DNA from: JBFXDI01 sp050181295
GTDB taxonomy: Bacteria; Pseudomonadota; Alphaproteobacteria; Rhizobiales; Aestuariivirgaceae
DNA: 21,390 nucleotides
Direction of reading: 5' to 3'
Assembly: GCA_050181295.1 (NCBI GenBank)
Contig: JBFXDI010000068.1
Location: 1 to 21,390 of the forward strand
Made by a program: the position numbers and the translations under genes. Each line of letters opens with the position of its first letter. The stretch's first letter is position 1. The notes under the pieces were generated by a model, which saw only the letters and a list, made by a program, of their open reading frames with translations, ran no database searches and was not told the DNA's origin. Positions 7,504 through 16,522 of this stretch are shown here, in pieces.

Positions 7504-8100
7504 ATGGGCGCCAACGAGACGCGCGCCTGGCAGCGCATGCTATCGGGCCGCAGGCTCGATCTCCTCAATCCCTCCCCGCTCGATGTCGAGATCGAGGACA
7601 TCGCGCACGGACTGGCGCGCGTCGCCCGCTGGAACGGCCAGACGAGCGGGAGTCATGCCTTCTCCGTCGCCCAGCACTGCCTGCTGGTCGAGACGCTGGT
7701 GGCTGGCGTCGAGCCTGACATCGACCGCCGCTGGCGGCTCGCGGCACTTCTGCACGATGCGCCGGAATATGTGATCGGCGATCTCATCTCGCCCTTCAAG
7801 GCGGCGCTGTCGCTCGACTACAAGCGGTTCGAGAACCGGCTGCTCGAAGCCATCCATGTCCGCTTCGGGCTGCCCAAAGATCTCCCGGACACGGCGGCCG
7901 GCCTCATCAAGCGGGCGGACCGGGCCGCCGCCTGGCTCGAGGCGACGCAGCTCGCGGGCTTCGGCCACACGGAGGCCCACACATATTTCGGCCGTCCACG
8001 CGGCCGGCTGGGCCTTGCCGCCGCCAGTGCGAAACTGGCGCCGCTCTCGACGGGCGAGGCCAAAGCGCGCTACATGCGCCGCTTCGAGCAGCTGAAGTAG
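7504..8100 (+). CDS. HD-domain phosphohydrolase (YfbR-like)
   Basis: This 198-residue HD-superfamily protein is most like YfbR-type 5'-deoxynucleotidases. The metal-binding set is visible: H58 in FSVAQH, H84-D85 in LLHDAPE and D139 in KRADR. This family usually hydrolyses deoxynucleoside monophosphates or related phosphate esters in the cytoplasm. It is the third gene of the ygfZ-tag operon and starts five bases after tag. No strong Shine-Dalgarno is present, which fits coupling to tag translation. Pairing with a DNA glycosylase suggests nucleotide-pool or DNA-damage housekeeping, but that is inference from context. Exact substrate is unknown. Confidence 0.85.
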   Translation: MGANETRAWQRMLSGRRLDLLNPSPLDVEIEDIAHGLARVARWNGQTSGSHAFSVAQHCLLVETLVAGVEPDIDRRWRLAALLHDAPEYVIGDLISPFKAALSLDYKRFENRLLEAIHVRFGLPKDLPDTAAGLIKRADRAAAWLEATQLAGFGHTEAHTYFGRPRGRLGLAAASAKLAPLSTGEAKARYMRRFEQLK

Positions 8101-8111
8101 GTTCCCGCCCC

Positions 8112-8618
8112 ATGATCATCGTGTGTCCGTTCAACGCCGTCCGAGGACTCGTGGAGGCGGGCGAAGCCGGGAATGTCCTCTCGCTGCTTGGACCGGAGAC
8201 GGCGCATCACGCCTTCGACTGGCTGGGCGAGAAGCACCTCAAGCTCACCTTCCACGACATCGCCGAGCCCATGGAAGGATTCCAGCACCCGCGTCCCGAG
8301 CACGTGGAGCGCATCGTCGAGTTCGTCTCCCACTGGGACAAGGAGGCGCCGCTTCTCATCCACTGCTGGGCCGGCATCAGCCGCTCCACCGCGGCGGCGC
8401 TCACCTCGATGTGCCTGCTGCATCCGGATGCCGACGAGCTCGACCTGGCGCAGGAGCTCCGGCGCATATCTCCGTCCGCCACGCCCAACCGGCTGATGCT
8501 CGGCTATGCCGACGAGATCCTGGGGCGCCGGGGCAGGCTTGCCGCCGCCGGCGCCGCCATCGGACGCGGCGAGGACGCCTATGAAGGCAAGATCTTCCGC
8601 TGGCAGCTCAGGAGCTGA
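8112..8618 (+). CDS. Protein tyrosine phosphatase-like protein
   Basis: This 168-residue protein carries the cysteine-dependent phosphatase P-loop HCWAGISRS (residues 84-92), with nucleophile C85 and phosphate-binding R91. It belongs to the small alphaproteobacterial tyrosine phosphatase-like family. D49 (FHDIAEP), ahead of the loop, could be the general acid. It begins 11 bases after the HD phosphohydrolase gene and is the last gene of the operon. Its stop lies four bases from the stop of the opposing aminotransferase gene. Substrate is unknown and could be a phosphoprotein, phosphoinositide or nucleotide. No signal peptide is seen, so it acts in the cytoplasm. Confidence 0.88.
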   Translation: MIIVCPFNAVRGLVEAGEAGNVLSLLGPETAHHAFDWLGEKHLKLTFHDIAEPMEGFQHPRPEHVERIVEFVSHWDKEAPLLIHCWAGISRSTAAALTSMCLLHPDADELDLAQELRRISPSATPNRLMLGYADEILGRRGRLAAAGAAIGRGEDAYEGKIFRWQLRS

Positions 8619-8622
8619 CGCC

Positions 8623-9465
8623 TTAGCTCTTCTCGCCATGGGCAAACGCCCAGTAGAGCTCCCGGGCGCGTGAATAGAGCGGGCCCGGCTGCAGGTCGCG
8701 CGTGTCGATGCGGGTAACCGGCGACAGCTTCGCGAAATTGCCCGTCGAGAAGATCTCGTCCGCCTCCAGGAAATCCCGATAGGTAAGCGAGCGCTCGTGC
8801 ACCGTGACGCCGGCATTCCTCAGAAGCGCGATCACGCGCCGGCGGGTGATGCCGAGAAGGAAGGTGCCGTTCGGAACCGGCGTGTGCACCTCGCCGCCCC
8901 TGGCATAGAAGATGTTAGCCGTGGTCAGCTCGGACACATGCCCCAGGGCATCGAGCATGATGGCGTTCTGGAAGCCCCTCTCCTTCGCCTCGCGCACGGC
9001 GCGCGCGGAGTTGGGATAGTGGCAGGCAGCCTTGGCGTCGGTCGGCGCATATTCGAGCGAAGGGCGGCGGAAGGACGAGCAGGTGATCGAGAAGCCGGCG
9101 GGCTCGGGCATCGGCTCGTCATAGACTGAGACCGAGAAGCGCGTCGTCTCCGGGTCGACGTCCACGAAGCCGTCCTCGGCCCAGTACATGGGACGGATGT
9201 AGAGCTCGGCGTCGCGCGGAAACTTCGCGATCCCCTCGCGCGCGATCTCCTCGAGCTCGCTCGCCGATTTCAGCACCTTCAGCCCGTAGCTTCGCGCCGA
9301 GCGCACCAGCCGCTCGCAATGCCGGTCGAGATCGGGCGCCACGCCCTCGAAGGCGCGCGCGCCGTCGAACACCACCGAACCCAGCCACGGCGCATGCGTC
9401 ATCGGCCCCATGAACATGGGATTGCCTTCGTGCCATCTGCCGTCGAAGAAGGTCCAGGCCGTCAT
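8623..9465 (-). CDS. Branched-chain-type class IV aminotransferase
   Basis: This 280-residue PLP enzyme of fold type IV is usually annotated as branched-chain amino acid aminotransferase. The PLP lysine is probably K145 (DAKAACHYPNS). The cofactor glutamate is E179 in HVSELTTANIF, and the phosphate-binding region LLGITRRRVI follows. It has the common N-terminal FDGARAFEG (residues 33-41). It is a short form compared with typical IlvE proteins of about 300-360 residues, so a D-amino acid or aminodeoxychorismate lyase-like activity cannot be excluded. The ATG at 9465 lacks a strong Shine-Dalgarno. A Rhizobiales palindromic repeat begins 14 bases upstream and a terminator lies beyond it, so the gene probably has its own promoter in or next to the repeat. 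Confidence 0.87.
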   Translation of the reverse strand: MTAWTFFDGRWHEGNPMFMGPMTHAPWLGSVVFDGARAFEGVAPDLDRHCERLVRSARSYGLKVLKSASELEEIAREGIAKFPRDAELYIRPMYWAEDGFVDVDPETTRFSVSVYDEPMPEPAGFSITCSSFRRPSLEYAPTDAKAACHYPNSARAVREAKERGFQNAIMLDALGHVSELTTANIFYARGGEVHTPVPNGTFLLGITRRRVIALLRNAGVTVHERSLTYRDFLEADEIFSTGNFAKLSPVTRIDTRDLQPGPLYSRARELYWAFAHGEKS

Positions 9466-9478
9466 GCAGCCAAGGCTA

Positions 9479-9555
9479 GAGCATGATCCGGAAAAGTGAG
9501 AAGCATTTTTCCGACGAGATCATGCTCAACGCATCGGCAGCATGATCCGGAAAAA
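9479..9555. repeat. Rhizobiales palindromic repeat (GCATGATCCGGAAAA type), one full and one partial copy
   Basis: The full copy spans 9479-9527, with arms GAGCATGAT and ATCATGCTC and inner CCGGAAAAGT and TTTTTCCG segments. A partial copy, AGCATGATCCGGAAAAA, follows in direct orientation at 9539-9555. From memory, this sequence is scattered through many Rhizobiales genomes as an intergenic repeat. Here it fills most of the space between the aminotransferase and the cell wall hydrolase. Confidence 0.8.
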
Positions 9556-9580
9556 GCCAGCCCCGGACGCGGGCCGGGGC
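9551..9580 (-). terminator. Rho-independent terminator after cell wall hydrolase
   Basis: On the minus strand GCCCCGG-N7-CCGGGGC (9580-9560) is followed by TGGC and TTTTT. It lies about 34 bases past the hydrolase stop codon. The T-run is part of the partial palindromic repeat copy, so the repeat supplies part of the terminator. Confidence 0.6.
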
Positions 9581-9613
9581 ATGAAGGCATTTCCTGAAGG
9601 GGCGCTGCCGGCC

Positions 9614-10480
9614 TTAGCTGCCGTTATAGAAGATGTGGCGGCCGATCTTGATGAGGCGCGTCATGGCGCCCGACCAGCGAGGGCGCACATAGTCGGCGTG
9701 GTAGTGCGTCGCGGTCGAGACGACCTGGACGTCATCGCCACCCGCCATGGCGCGCGCCGCGATCTGCTTGGCGCGGTCCCACTGCTTGCCGGGCCGCGGA
9801 TTGTCGCTATCCCCGTCGCAGGCGAAGGAGAACTGGCAGGCGTTCATGCGGTCGGCGCCCTGGTAGACGACGCCGCAGATGGTGTTGGGATAGGCGGGGT
9901 TGCTGGAGCGGTTGAGGATGACGCGGGCGACGGCGAGCTGGCCGAGCTCCGATTCCGAACGGGCCTCGAAATAGATCGCGCGCGCCAGGCAGGCCTGCTC
10001 CGACATGCGCTTCTCGCGCTTGGCCATGAGCTTCTGCTTCTGCTCGCGCCCCAGCCGCCAGGTCTTCTCGAGCTGCGACAGGGGCGGCGCCAGCATGGGC
10101 TCGAGCAGCACAAGGCGATCGCTGCGCGGCGTCACGATGGATTCGTCGATGAGGAAGTCGCCCTTCTCCAGCGCCACCGCCTCACGATCCGCAAGCTCGG
10201 GCACCGTGACGGAGAGCATGATCTCCTGCGGCTCGGAGAGAAGCGAGGCCTTCTGGGAGAAGTTGGGAGTCGAGGAGACGGCGTCGACCCATTCGCTGGC
10301 GGGGAAGCTGCGCGCCGAGGCGTCATCACCCATGTAGTGGCCGGTGATCGCGACGGCGCCGACGATAGCCATGCCGGCGGCCACGCAGGAAACCACCTGC
10401 GGCCATTGACGCTCGCCCTGTCGCTTCGTGAGACGCCGCGCTCGTCCCGTGCGCGGTGCTCGCCCTCGACGTTCCCTCAA
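9614..10480 (-). CDS. Membrane-anchored cell wall hydrolase, SleB family
   Basis: This protein of about 288 residues has a basic cytoplasmic N-terminus (rich in Arg, 1-24) and one transmembrane helix at about residues 28-47. A periplasmic linker follows, with a Lys/Arg-rich coiled stretch near 138-158. A SleB/Hydrolase_2 domain covers about 163-288. Conserved parts of that domain are ARAIYFEARSES with the likely catalytic E172, and ATHYHADYVRPRW (257-269). SleB-type enzymes are lytic transglycosylases or glucosidases acting on peptidoglycan, so this one probably remodels the wall from the inner membrane. The start appears to be TTG at 10480 with AGGA upstream; a downstream GTG near residue 29 would remove the basic segment. 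The gene has its own terminator and a promoter region with CtrA-like half-sites. Confidence 0.85.
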   Translation of the reverse strand: MRERRGRAPRTGRARRLTKRQGERQWPQVVSCVAAGMAIVGAVAITGHYMGDDASARSFPASEWVDAVSSTPNFSQKASLLSEPQEIMLSVTVPELADREAVALEKGDFLIDESIVTPRSDRLVLLEPMLAPPLSQLEKTWRLGREQKQKLMAKREKRMSEQACLARAIYFEARSESELGQLAVARVILNRSSNPAYPNTICGVVYQGADRMNACQFSFACDGDSDNPRPGKQWDRAKQIAARAMAGGDDVQVVSTATHYHADYVRPRWSGAMTRLIKIGRHIFYNGS

Positions 10481-10776
10481 ACCCCTCGATCCTGCCCTAT
10501 TTGGAAGTCAGTGAAGTGGCTCACAATGGTAGGGTAGAACCTTGGCGTTTAGCATAGGTTAACCATGCCGGCAAGCAATCCGCCGGTGTATTAACCAGGA
10601 CACGATCCCTGAGCGTGAAGAAAGGCTGAACGCAATCCGTCGAATAAGATTCGACAGCGGAACAAGCGCGGAAAGCTGCGCTGTCGGGACACGCAAATTC
10701 TCGTCGAGCAAAAAATATGCCCGACCCAAAGTGGTGATCGACCTGGAAAAAATCGCCGTGCTGATCCAGCCTCGCG
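10481..10776. other. Regulatory gap between ppdK and cell wall hydrolase
   Basis: This 296-bp stretch has no credible gene. Besides the inverted repeat and promoter described separately, it holds a perfect hairpin GTCGAAT-AAG-ATTCGAC at 10639-10655. A second stem at 10706-10728 has a T-rich loop. I see no convincing rho-independent terminator for ppdK. Confidence 0.5.
10551..10598 (-). promoter_or_regulatory. Candidate promoter of the cell wall hydrolase with CtrA-like half-sites
   Basis: On the minus strand TTGCTT (10578-10573), a 16-base spacer and TATGCT (10556-10551) form a plausible promoter about 70 bases ahead of the TTG start. Within the spacer, reading the plus strand, TTAACCAT (10559-10566) matches the alphaproteobacterial CtrA half-site. 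A near match, TTAACCAG, lies at 10591-10598. The two also form an outer inverted repeat GGTTAA...TTAACC with inner arms CCGGC/GCCGG. CtrA control is inferred, not shown. Confidence 0.38.
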
Positions 10777-13470
<2,694 letters not shown>

Positions 13471-13640
13471 GCCAGCGATCTCCTTCAAATGTCCCGAAAG
13501 CGCCCCTGAGCGAAAGGCATCCGGTCCCCGAGCCGGAAAGACACCCTGGAACGGCCGGGGTCAAGGGTTGCGGGCGTCACGGGGCAGGCGTGCCTCCTCG
13601 AAGGTACTTGCCCAACCAAGAACGATGTCGCCTTCCCTTT

Positions 13641-13725
13641 GTCATGCCAGCGAAAGCTGGCATCCCCTGAAACCTTTCCACCCGGCATCGAAGCTCAAGG
13701 GGATTCCGGCTTTCGCCGGAATGAC
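13641..13725. repeat. Composite REP-like palindrome
   Basis: This 85-bp imperfect palindrome reads GTCAT, stem ATGCCAGC-GAAA-GCTGGCAT (13644-13663), ATCCCCTGA, a short centre, TCAAGGGGAT, stem ATTCCGGC-TTTC-GCCGGAAT (13703-13722), then ATGAC. Outer and middle segments also pair, so it could fold as a branched structure. It ends 10 bases past the glyS stop codon and may protect the transcript end or stop transcription. The remaining sequence up to the ppdK start (13471-13640) holds nothing else I can support. Confidence 0.7.
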
Positions 13726-13734
13726 GAGTGGAGC

Positions 13735-16065
13735 CTACCCTTCGATGCGAGAGAAGTCGGCGACCGCCAGCGTGGCGGCGCGGATGCGGTTGAGGAGCTT
13801 CAGCCGGTTCTCGCGGAAGGAAGGATCGTCGGCATTGACGGTAACGTTGTCGAAGAAGGCATCGACCGGCTGGCGGAGCTTGGCGATGGCCGCCATGGCG
13901 CCCTCGAAATCCTCCGCCTCGACCGCCTTCCTCGCCAGCGCCTCGGCGCGGTCGATAGCGGAAGCGAGCGCCTTCTCGTCGCCGTGCACAAGCTGCGTCT
14001 TCACGACCTCCCCGTCATAGCGGCGGGCATCCTTCTTTTCTTCGATGCGCAGGATGTTGGAGGCGCGCTTGACGCCCGCGAGCAGGTTTTTTCCGTCCTC
14101 CGTGTCGAGAAATTTTCCGAGCGCCTCGACGCGCCGCACGATCATCAGGAGATCATCCTGGCCGCCGAGGGAGAACACCGCGTCGATCAGGTCGTGCCGG
14201 GCGCCCTGCTCCCTGAGATAGACCTTCAGGCGATCGGCGAAAAAAGAGATGAGGTCGGATGTAATTTTCCAAGCGTCTTCTACGCTCGCCTCCGCATAGG
14301 CTTCGGCCATTTCTGGCGAGGCGTCTTCTAAAACCTTTTCGACAAGTCCTGAAGCGACCCCCGCCTCCTCAAGTAGCTCTGCCGCACTTGCCTGCTGCCT
14401 CAGCCCAACAAACTTTTGACCAATCCAAACTTGAGCAATTGTGTGCGCTGTCAAAGTCGCTAGAGCTATTGAAAGCCTTGACTCCAAGATGATGCGGATC
14501 ACACCCAGCGCCGCCCTGCGCAGCGCATAGGGATCCTTCGATCCGGTCGGCTTCTCGTCGATGGCCCAGAAGCCCACGAGTGTGTCGAGCTTGTCGGCGA
14601 GCGCAACGGCCTGCGCGACCTTCGAGCCCGGCACCGTGTCCGACGGCCCTTGCGGCCGGTAATGGTCGCGGATCGCCTCGGCCACCTCGGCGTCGATCCC
14701 TTCGGCCCCGGCATAGTAGTATCCCATGAGCCCCTGAAGCTCCGGAAATTCCCCGACCATGCCGGTCACGAGATCGGCCTTGGCAAGCCGCGCGGCAAGC
14801 CTCGCCTTCTCCTCGTCCGCGCCGATGATCCTGGCGATCTCCGCGCTCAGCGCCTCGATGCGCGCGACCCGCTCGCGCTGCGTGCCGAGCTTCGCATGGA
14901 AGGTGATCTGCTCGAGCTTCGGCAGGAGGTCCTCGAGCGGCGTCTTCCTGTCCTGCTCCCAGAAGAAGCGGGCGTCCGAAAGCCGCGCCGCGATGACGCG
15001 GTCGTTGCCCGCCACGATCTTCTCGCCGCCGTCCTTCGCCAGAAGATTCGCGACCAGCAGGTAGCGGTTGGCGAGCGCCCCATCCTTCGAGGCTCGCTCC
15101 GCCTCTTGATCCTTCCCGGTCGCGCCTGCGGCGCTCCTCGCCTCTTGGTCCTTCCCAGTCGCGCCTGCGGCGCTCCTCGCCTCTTGGTCCTTCCCAGTCG
15201 CGCCTGCGGCGCTCCTCGCCTCTTGGAGTGCAAAGCATTTCTGGTGGGCCTTGAGGCTCGTCGCGACGACCTCCGGCGGCACGTCGAGAAACGCCTTGTC
15301 GAAGGTGCCCATGAGCACCACCGGCCATTCGACGAGGCCTGCCGTCTCGCGCACGAGCGCCTCGTCCTCGATCACCGCGAGGCGCGCTTCGCCCGCGAGC
15401 CTTGCCGTGTCGCGGCGGATGATTTCCGCGCGCTTCTCCGCGCTCACGATCACCTTCGCGCCCTCGAGCGACTCCACATATTTTGGAAAGTTTCCGATGC
15501 GGATCTCATCCGGCGCCATGAAGCGGTGGCCGCGCGTCCGGTCGCCCGAGCGGATGCCCTCGACCTCGAACGCCACCACCTTGCCGTCGAAGAGGCAGAC
15601 GATGGAGTGAAGCGGGCGCACCCAGCGGAGCTGGCCCGATCCCCAGCGCATCGACTTGGGCCAGGGAAAGCGGCGGATCACATCGGGAACGAGGTCGGCG
15701 ACGACATCGGCGGTGGCGCGGCCCGGCCGGCTGATGCGGGCGATATAGACCTTGCCCTTCCTGTCCTCCTGCACCGTGCACTGGTCGAGCGTGACGCCGG
15801 CGGATTTCAAAAACCCCTGGATGGCGGCATCCGGTGCATCGACGCGCGGACCCCGCCGCTCCTCGGTTACATCGGCGGTACGGGCGTCGAGTCCCGTGAT
15901 GGAGAGGACAAGGCGGCGCGGCCCGGCATGGGCTTCCGCGGCACCCGGCACAAGGCCCGTCTCCTTCAGACCTGCCGTCACGAGCGAGGCCAGGTCCTCG
16001 GCCGCGCGGGCCTGCATGCGGGCCGGAATCTCCTCCGAGAAAAGCTCGATCAGCAGATCAGGCAT
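13735..16065 (-). CDS. glyS: Glycyl-tRNA synthetase beta subunit
   Basis: This 776-residue beta subunit of the alpha2-beta2 glycyl-tRNA synthetase contributes tRNA binding and recognition. Family blocks are clear: the N-terminal LLIELFSEEIPARM, WPKSMRWG (135-142), HQKCFAL (274-280), NRYLLVANL and the C-terminal anticodon-binding region (FADRLKVYLREQGARHDLIDAV). It is 70-80 residues longer than the usual form of about 690-705. Much of the excess is three tandem copies of EARSAAGATGKDQ at residues 282-320, inserted between HQKCFAL and the NRYLLVAN block. A second anomaly is a low-GC patch (about 14240-14490) in the linker before the anticodon-binding domain. The start at 16065 gives MPDLLIELFS, as in the family. 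It overlaps the stop of the preceding DUF559 gene by eight bases. Confidence 0.95.
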   Translation of the reverse strand: MPDLLIELFSEEIPARMQARAAEDLASLVTAGLKETGLVPGAAEAHAGPRRLVLSITGLDARTADVTEERRGPRVDAPDAAIQGFLKSAGVTLDQCTVQEDRKGKVYIARISRPGRATADVVADLVPDVIRRFPWPKSMRWGSGQLRWVRPLHSIVCLFDGKVVAFEVEGIRSGDRTRGHRFMAPDEIRIGNFPKYVESLEGAKVIVSAEKRAEIIRRDTARLAGEARLAVIEDEALVRETAGLVEWPVVLMGTFDKAFLDVPPEVVATSLKAHQKCFALQEARSAAGATGKDQEARSAAGATGKDQEARSAAGATGKDQEAERASKDGALANRYLLVANLLAKDGGEKIVAGNDRVIAARLSDARFFWEQDRKTPLEDLLPKLEQITFHAKLGTQRERVARIEALSAEIARIIGADEEKARLAARLAKADLVTGMVGEFPELQGLMGYYYAGAEGIDAEVAEAIRDHYRPQGPSDTVPGSKVAQAVALADKLDTLVGFWAIDEKPTGSKDPYALRRAALGVIRIILESRLSIALATLTAHTIAQVWIGQKFVGLRQQASAAELLEEAGVASGLVEKVLEDASPEMAEAYAEASVEDAWKITSDLISFFADRLKVYLREQGARHDLIDAVFSLGGQDDLLMIVRRVEALGKFLDTEDGKNLLAGVKRASNILRIEEKKDARRYDGEVVKTQLVHGDEKALASAIDRAEALARKAVEAEDFEGAMAAIAKLRQPVDAFFDNVTVNADDPSFRENRLKLLNRIRAATLAVADFSRIEG
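15101..15226. repeat. 39-bp in-frame tandem repeat inside glyS
   Basis: There are three full 39-bp units (15101-15139, 15140-15178, 15179-15217) and a 9-base partial fourth (15218-15226). Units 2 and 3 are identical; unit 1 differs at two bases. On the coding strand each unit includes the small palindrome GCGCC-GCA-GGCGC. Because 39 is a multiple of three, the frame is kept and each unit encodes the same 13 residues. Confidence 0.95.
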
Positions 16066-16522
16066 CGTGATGCCTCGCCGGTAGCTCACCCCCACCCCGG
16101 CCCTCCCCCATCAAGGGGGAGGGAGAAGACTTAAGGCGTCGACTCTTTCTCCCCTCCCCCTTGTGGGGAGGGGGTGCCGTCTCCACTGCCTCCAGGATTG
16201 CGGTCATTACTCCTTCGATTTCACGCAGGACGTCGTTGTTCCAGAATCTGAGCACACGGTAGCCTTGCGATGCGAGCCACTGGTCGCGTTGCCGATCTCT
16301 CGCTTGGTTCCGTTCCCACCCGTGCTGATCGCCGTCCACCACTATGACGATCCGCAGCGAATGGTTCGCGAAGTCGGCGATGTGGGATCCGATCGGCACC
16401 GGCCGCCGCCAATGACCTCCGGCAGCCGGCACTCCATGCAGATAGAGCCAGAGACGCTTCTCGGCTTCCGTCATGTCGCGCCGAAGCCGCCTTGCCGTAC
16501 CGGTCAGGGTCCTTGCGGTCAT
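16058..16522 (-). CDS. DUF559 endonuclease-like protein
   Basis: This 154-residue protein has a DUF559 domain (Vsr/PD-(D/E)xK-like nuclease fold) over about residues 1-115. Visible marks are the basic N-terminus RRLRRDMTEAEKRLW, PVPIGSHIADF (41-51), VVDGDQH (61-67) and YRVLRFWNNDVL (88-99). Many relatives have Glu where V61 stands (VEVDG), so catalytic competence is uncertain. Residues 116-154 (Pro, Gly and Lys rich) are encoded by a palindromic repeat and are probably not part of the fold. The ATG at 16522 overlaps the glyQ stop (ATGA), and its own stop overlaps the glyS start by eight bases, so it should be co-translated with both synthetase subunits. Its function is unknown; a DNA-processing role is only a family-based guess. 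Confidence 0.8.
   Translation of the reverse strand: MTARTLTGTARRLRRDMTEAEKRLWLYLHGVPAAGGHWRRPVPIGSHIADFANHSLRIVIVVDGDQHGWERNQARDRQRDQWLASQGYRVLRFWNNDVLREIEGVMTAILEAVETAPPPHKGEGRKSRRLKSSPSPLMGEGRGGGELPARHHDA
16088..16174. repeat. Palindromic repeat pair within the 3' end of the DUF559 gene
   Basis: Two C/G-tract stem-loops occur: CCCTCCCCC (16101-16109) with GGGGGAGGG (16115-16123), and CCCCTCCCC (16151-16159) with GGGGAGGGG (16165-16173). They resemble the outer stems at 1047-1159. The element lies inside the reading frame of the DUF559 gene just before the glyS start, so it encodes the protein's tail and also forms hairpins in the message. Confidence 0.7.

Noticed and set aside
10706..10728. 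Hairpin with T-run as the ppdK terminator
   Set aside because: The T-run lies in the loop, not after the stem.
13536..13564. TTGACC on the minus strand as the ppdK -35 box
   Set aside because: No acceptable -10 hexamer at 16-18 bp spacing (TCTTTC at 17 bp), so the promoter is not supported.
15101..15226. Tandem repeat considered as a CRISPR array
   Set aside because: Units are directly adjacent with no spacers and lie in frame inside glyS.
14650..16134. Open frame of 494 codons opposite glyS
   Set aside because: It is antisense to clear GlyS sequence. Its repeats are only the mirror of the 39-bp tandem repeat.
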